This document shows, piece by piece, positions 61,920 to 64,000 of a stretch of 64,000 nucleotides of DNA. Position 1 is the stretch's first letter. Each line of letters opens with the position of its first letter. The position numbers were made by a program, and so were the translations under genes. Origin of the DNA: Allodiplogaster sudhausi (Eukaryota > Nematoda > Chromadorea > Rhabditida > Diplogasteridae); assembly GCA_945643635.1 (NCBI GenBank), contig CALZFC010000009.1:6003001-6067000 (forward strand), in the 5' to 3' direction. The notes under the pieces are model-generated. The model did no database searches and had not been told where the DNA came from. It saw only the letters and a list, made by a program, of their open reading frames with translations.

Positions 61920-63268
61920 GACTCCCCAACGGTCGCGTGTGCAGCGCCGGCGCCGATTCAATCGTACGCGCCGGGTACGTCGATTCCCGGCAGCGACATC
62001 GGCAGCGGCGGCGGCGGAACCACCACCACAACTGCCGCCACCAACCACTGCCTCAGCAGCCAGAGTGTCATTCTCAACAGCGGCAGCAGCCACTGCGCCG
62101 CCGTCGAACTAAGCAGCTTCTCGCTCTCGGCCGCTGCTCTGCAGCAGCCCTTCTCTGCCGCGACGACGCTCGCCGCCCTGCCTTCCGCTGCGTCGCACCA
62201 GCAGCAGCAGCAGCAGCTACTCGAGGCGCACTCGCCCGCGCAGCTTGCCGCTGCCCTCGCCGCCTCCGTCGGCGTCTCCGCGTCGCCAGCGCCGTAAGGA
62301 GTTTCTTTTATTGTCCATTATCTTATTTATTGTATGTTTAAGATAATGCAACATCGTCGAAATGAAATTATTTTTATGGGGATAACTTAAGAAAGAATGA
62401 AACTAAGAAATAAAGTAAGAGCAAATGCTGTGGAGCATGAGGATGACGAATAGCTTGCTCTGCCAGGTTCGCGTCGCCGCCGCCGACGTGCGCGCAGCCC
62501 GTAAACCCGCCGCCGTCGTTGGCGCAGCTCTTCGCGGCCGGCTCGCCTCGCTACTCGGCGCTGGCGCAGCCGCCGCAGCCGACGCCGCCGCCGCCGCACT
62601 CGGCCGCCGCTCATCTCTTCACTGTCTCTTTTTATCTAATTTATTTTTTTTATTTATAGTCTTTACCATTTTGTTGTTTTCTCTTTTATTCAAAACATTG
62701 GGGCATTCATTATAACTCCCCTTACATAGATAGGCCGACAGTGTATAACGCACTTACAAAGGCTCAAATGTGCATAGAAGAGAACCTATTTGAAGGTGCT
62801 TGCATGCTAGCAGCACAAAGCTAAAAGGCAATTATTTTTATCGACAACTATGTATGCTCTCCAAGTAATGACGAAATTGGCAGACTAGCTAGCTGCGCAG
62901 CTGAAAAAAGTATGAGCTCACTCGATCGAGTGCTCGAAATATACGCGTTATTTTATGATAATTAGTGTTATTTCAAATCAGGCTGTTATGATTTGGATCA
63001 TATAATGTGTTATAAGCTGATGTGGGCACCTAGTTTAATTAAAAGTTGCTCCTTTTTATAACTCTGGCAGCCCAGATTTTCCTTGCCTTTATCACGAAAT
63101 AGGGATGAAAGAACTGGAAGGGCACGCAAAATTTAATTTTCTTCTTCTACAATTTATTTAATTCCAGGCGGGCGGAGTCGTTGTTGACGGCTCGACCCTT
63201 CAACTTTCCTTTGCCGACAATTCACAGTCCCTTGTTGCCGCTGCCGCTGCCGCCGGTGAGACGGAGAA

Positions 63269-63313
<45 letters not shown>

Positions 63314-63730
63314 TAAATAAAGAGAGAGAGAGAGAGAGCGAGTTTCGTAAGCATAATCATTTAAAGATGGACTATCAGCAAATATATTTTGTCAGAACAT
63401 TAGAGATTGTTGCTCAAACAAGAGGAAGAGAAAGTGTAAAACATTTAGGAATGAAAGAAAGAACAGATCTCATCTGCTTGGTCCGTCTCTAATTGATTGA
63501 TGTTTGTTATTGATCTATTCGGCAACGAATCATGCTTCAGCGAGTCTACTTTAGATTTCGATTTTGCGTATTTAGCGGCGGCCGCTTCCGTGTCGCAGTC
63601 GTTGTTTGCCGGGCCGTCGGCGTTCTCGGTAGTGGCCGCCGCGGCTGCGCAGCATCACCAGCAGCAGCAGGCGCAGCAGCAGGCAGCCATCAACGCCGCC
63701 AATCAGACTGCCACTCTCCTCCCCTCTCAG
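61920..63730 (+). CDS. Gln/Ala/Pro/Ser-rich regulatory-type protein, internal exons (runs off right edge)
   Basis: Four exons with agreeing phases: 61920-62293, 62467-62623, 63168-63255 and 63576-63730; the last ends in a donor, so the gene continues to the right, and the first begins at an acceptor without a Met, so it starts upstream. Exon 1 is Ser/Thr/Gly/Ala rich with a Gln run (SHQQQQQQLLEAHSPAQLAA). Exon 2 is Pro-rich (FASPPPTCAQPVNPPP; QPPQPTPPPPHSAAA). Exon 3 has DGSTLQLSFADNSQSLV and an Ala run. Exon 4 has SVSQSLFAGPSAFSVV, then Ala and HHQQQQAQQQ. Such low-complexity activation or co-activator-type regions are typical of transcription factors and RNA regulators; no folded domain is in view, so the family is unknown. 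Codons are strongly G/C-ending, unlike the AT-rich introns. Confidence 0.75.
63269..63338. repeat. (GA)n tract just after a donor site
   Basis: GA runs (63269-63312 and 63321-63338, split by GATAAATAAA) begin 14 nt after the GTGAGAC donor of the exon ending at 63255, so the nascent intron would open with a long purine stretch. Confidence 0.9.
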
Positions 63731-64000
63731 GTTGGTCGTGGGCTCTTCACAAGCCTCCAGATACATATATAATTGTTTTCGCACATACAGGACAAGCCGC
63801 CGCTTCCTACGGAAATTTTCCAAAATAAGTTAATCCTGTAAAACAAATTTTTTCCAAGAGACCCAAGTGCTGGGTCGGAAGAACCAAGTGATGTGTGCAT
63901 GTTTGATAGAAATGTACATGCATACATGACTGCAAGTGCCTCTCTGCTTCCCCCTTGTGTCCATTGTCGCTGAGGCTGACGCTTAGAGTCAATGTGTGTG
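63731..64000 (+). other. Start of the next intron, right window edge
   Basis: It begins with a GTTGGT donor and is otherwise unremarkable. No further exon was found before the window ends. Confidence 0.5.

Overview
The window is nuclear DNA from a multicellular eukaryote, most likely a nematode. The lineage call rests on four things: a secreted protein with the twelve-cysteine nematode DB module, a full-length patched-related (PTR) protein of the type expanded in nematodes, many small exons with short introns, and acceptor-like AGs just upstream of several start codons, as expected for spliced-leader trans-splicing. I cannot name a genus. Gene models below were built by eye from splice sites; each multi-exon model was kept only if all exon phases agree.

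Layout. 16-4015 (minus): the N-terminal exons of a transcription-factor-like protein with an eh1-type motif; its third intron (3.3 kb) is full of CT/GA tracts and the gene leaves the left edge. 8124-9855 (minus): secreted DB-domain protein, 5 exons. 13482-19118 (minus): PTR protein, 21 exons and 984 aa; one intron holds a tRNA-Asp and a roughly 0.8 kb foldback element. 20678-20821 (minus): orphan exon. 21129-23151 (minus): 356-aa coiled-coil protein with a 21-bp coding minisatellite. 24063-24233 (plus): orphan hydrophobic exon. 25274-25375: tRNA/SINE-like sequence. 26511-26924 (minus): two C-terminal exons of an unidentified gene. 26956-29633 (plus): Spinster-type major facilitator transporter, 15 exons, first exon unresolved. 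30219-32220: a PIF/Harbinger DNA transposon with CTG target duplication, a broken transposase and an intact-looking Myb/SANT-like gene.

From 32.2 to 61.9 kb I see no supportable gene. This stretch of nearly 30 kb is crowded with alternating (CT)n and (GA)n tracts and also contains a perfect 46-bp palindrome and G15/C15 runs. At 61920-63730 (plus) four phase-consistent exons encode a Gln/Ala/Pro/Ser-rich regulatory-type protein that continues past the right edge.

The long CT/GA tracts are concentrated around the two regulatory-type genes at the window ends and in the gene desert. They are almost absent inside the compact PTR, coiled-coil and Spinster genes. Genes here do not form an operon or one pathway; PTR and Spinster are both membrane proteins of lipid/sterol-linked families, but nothing shows that they act together.
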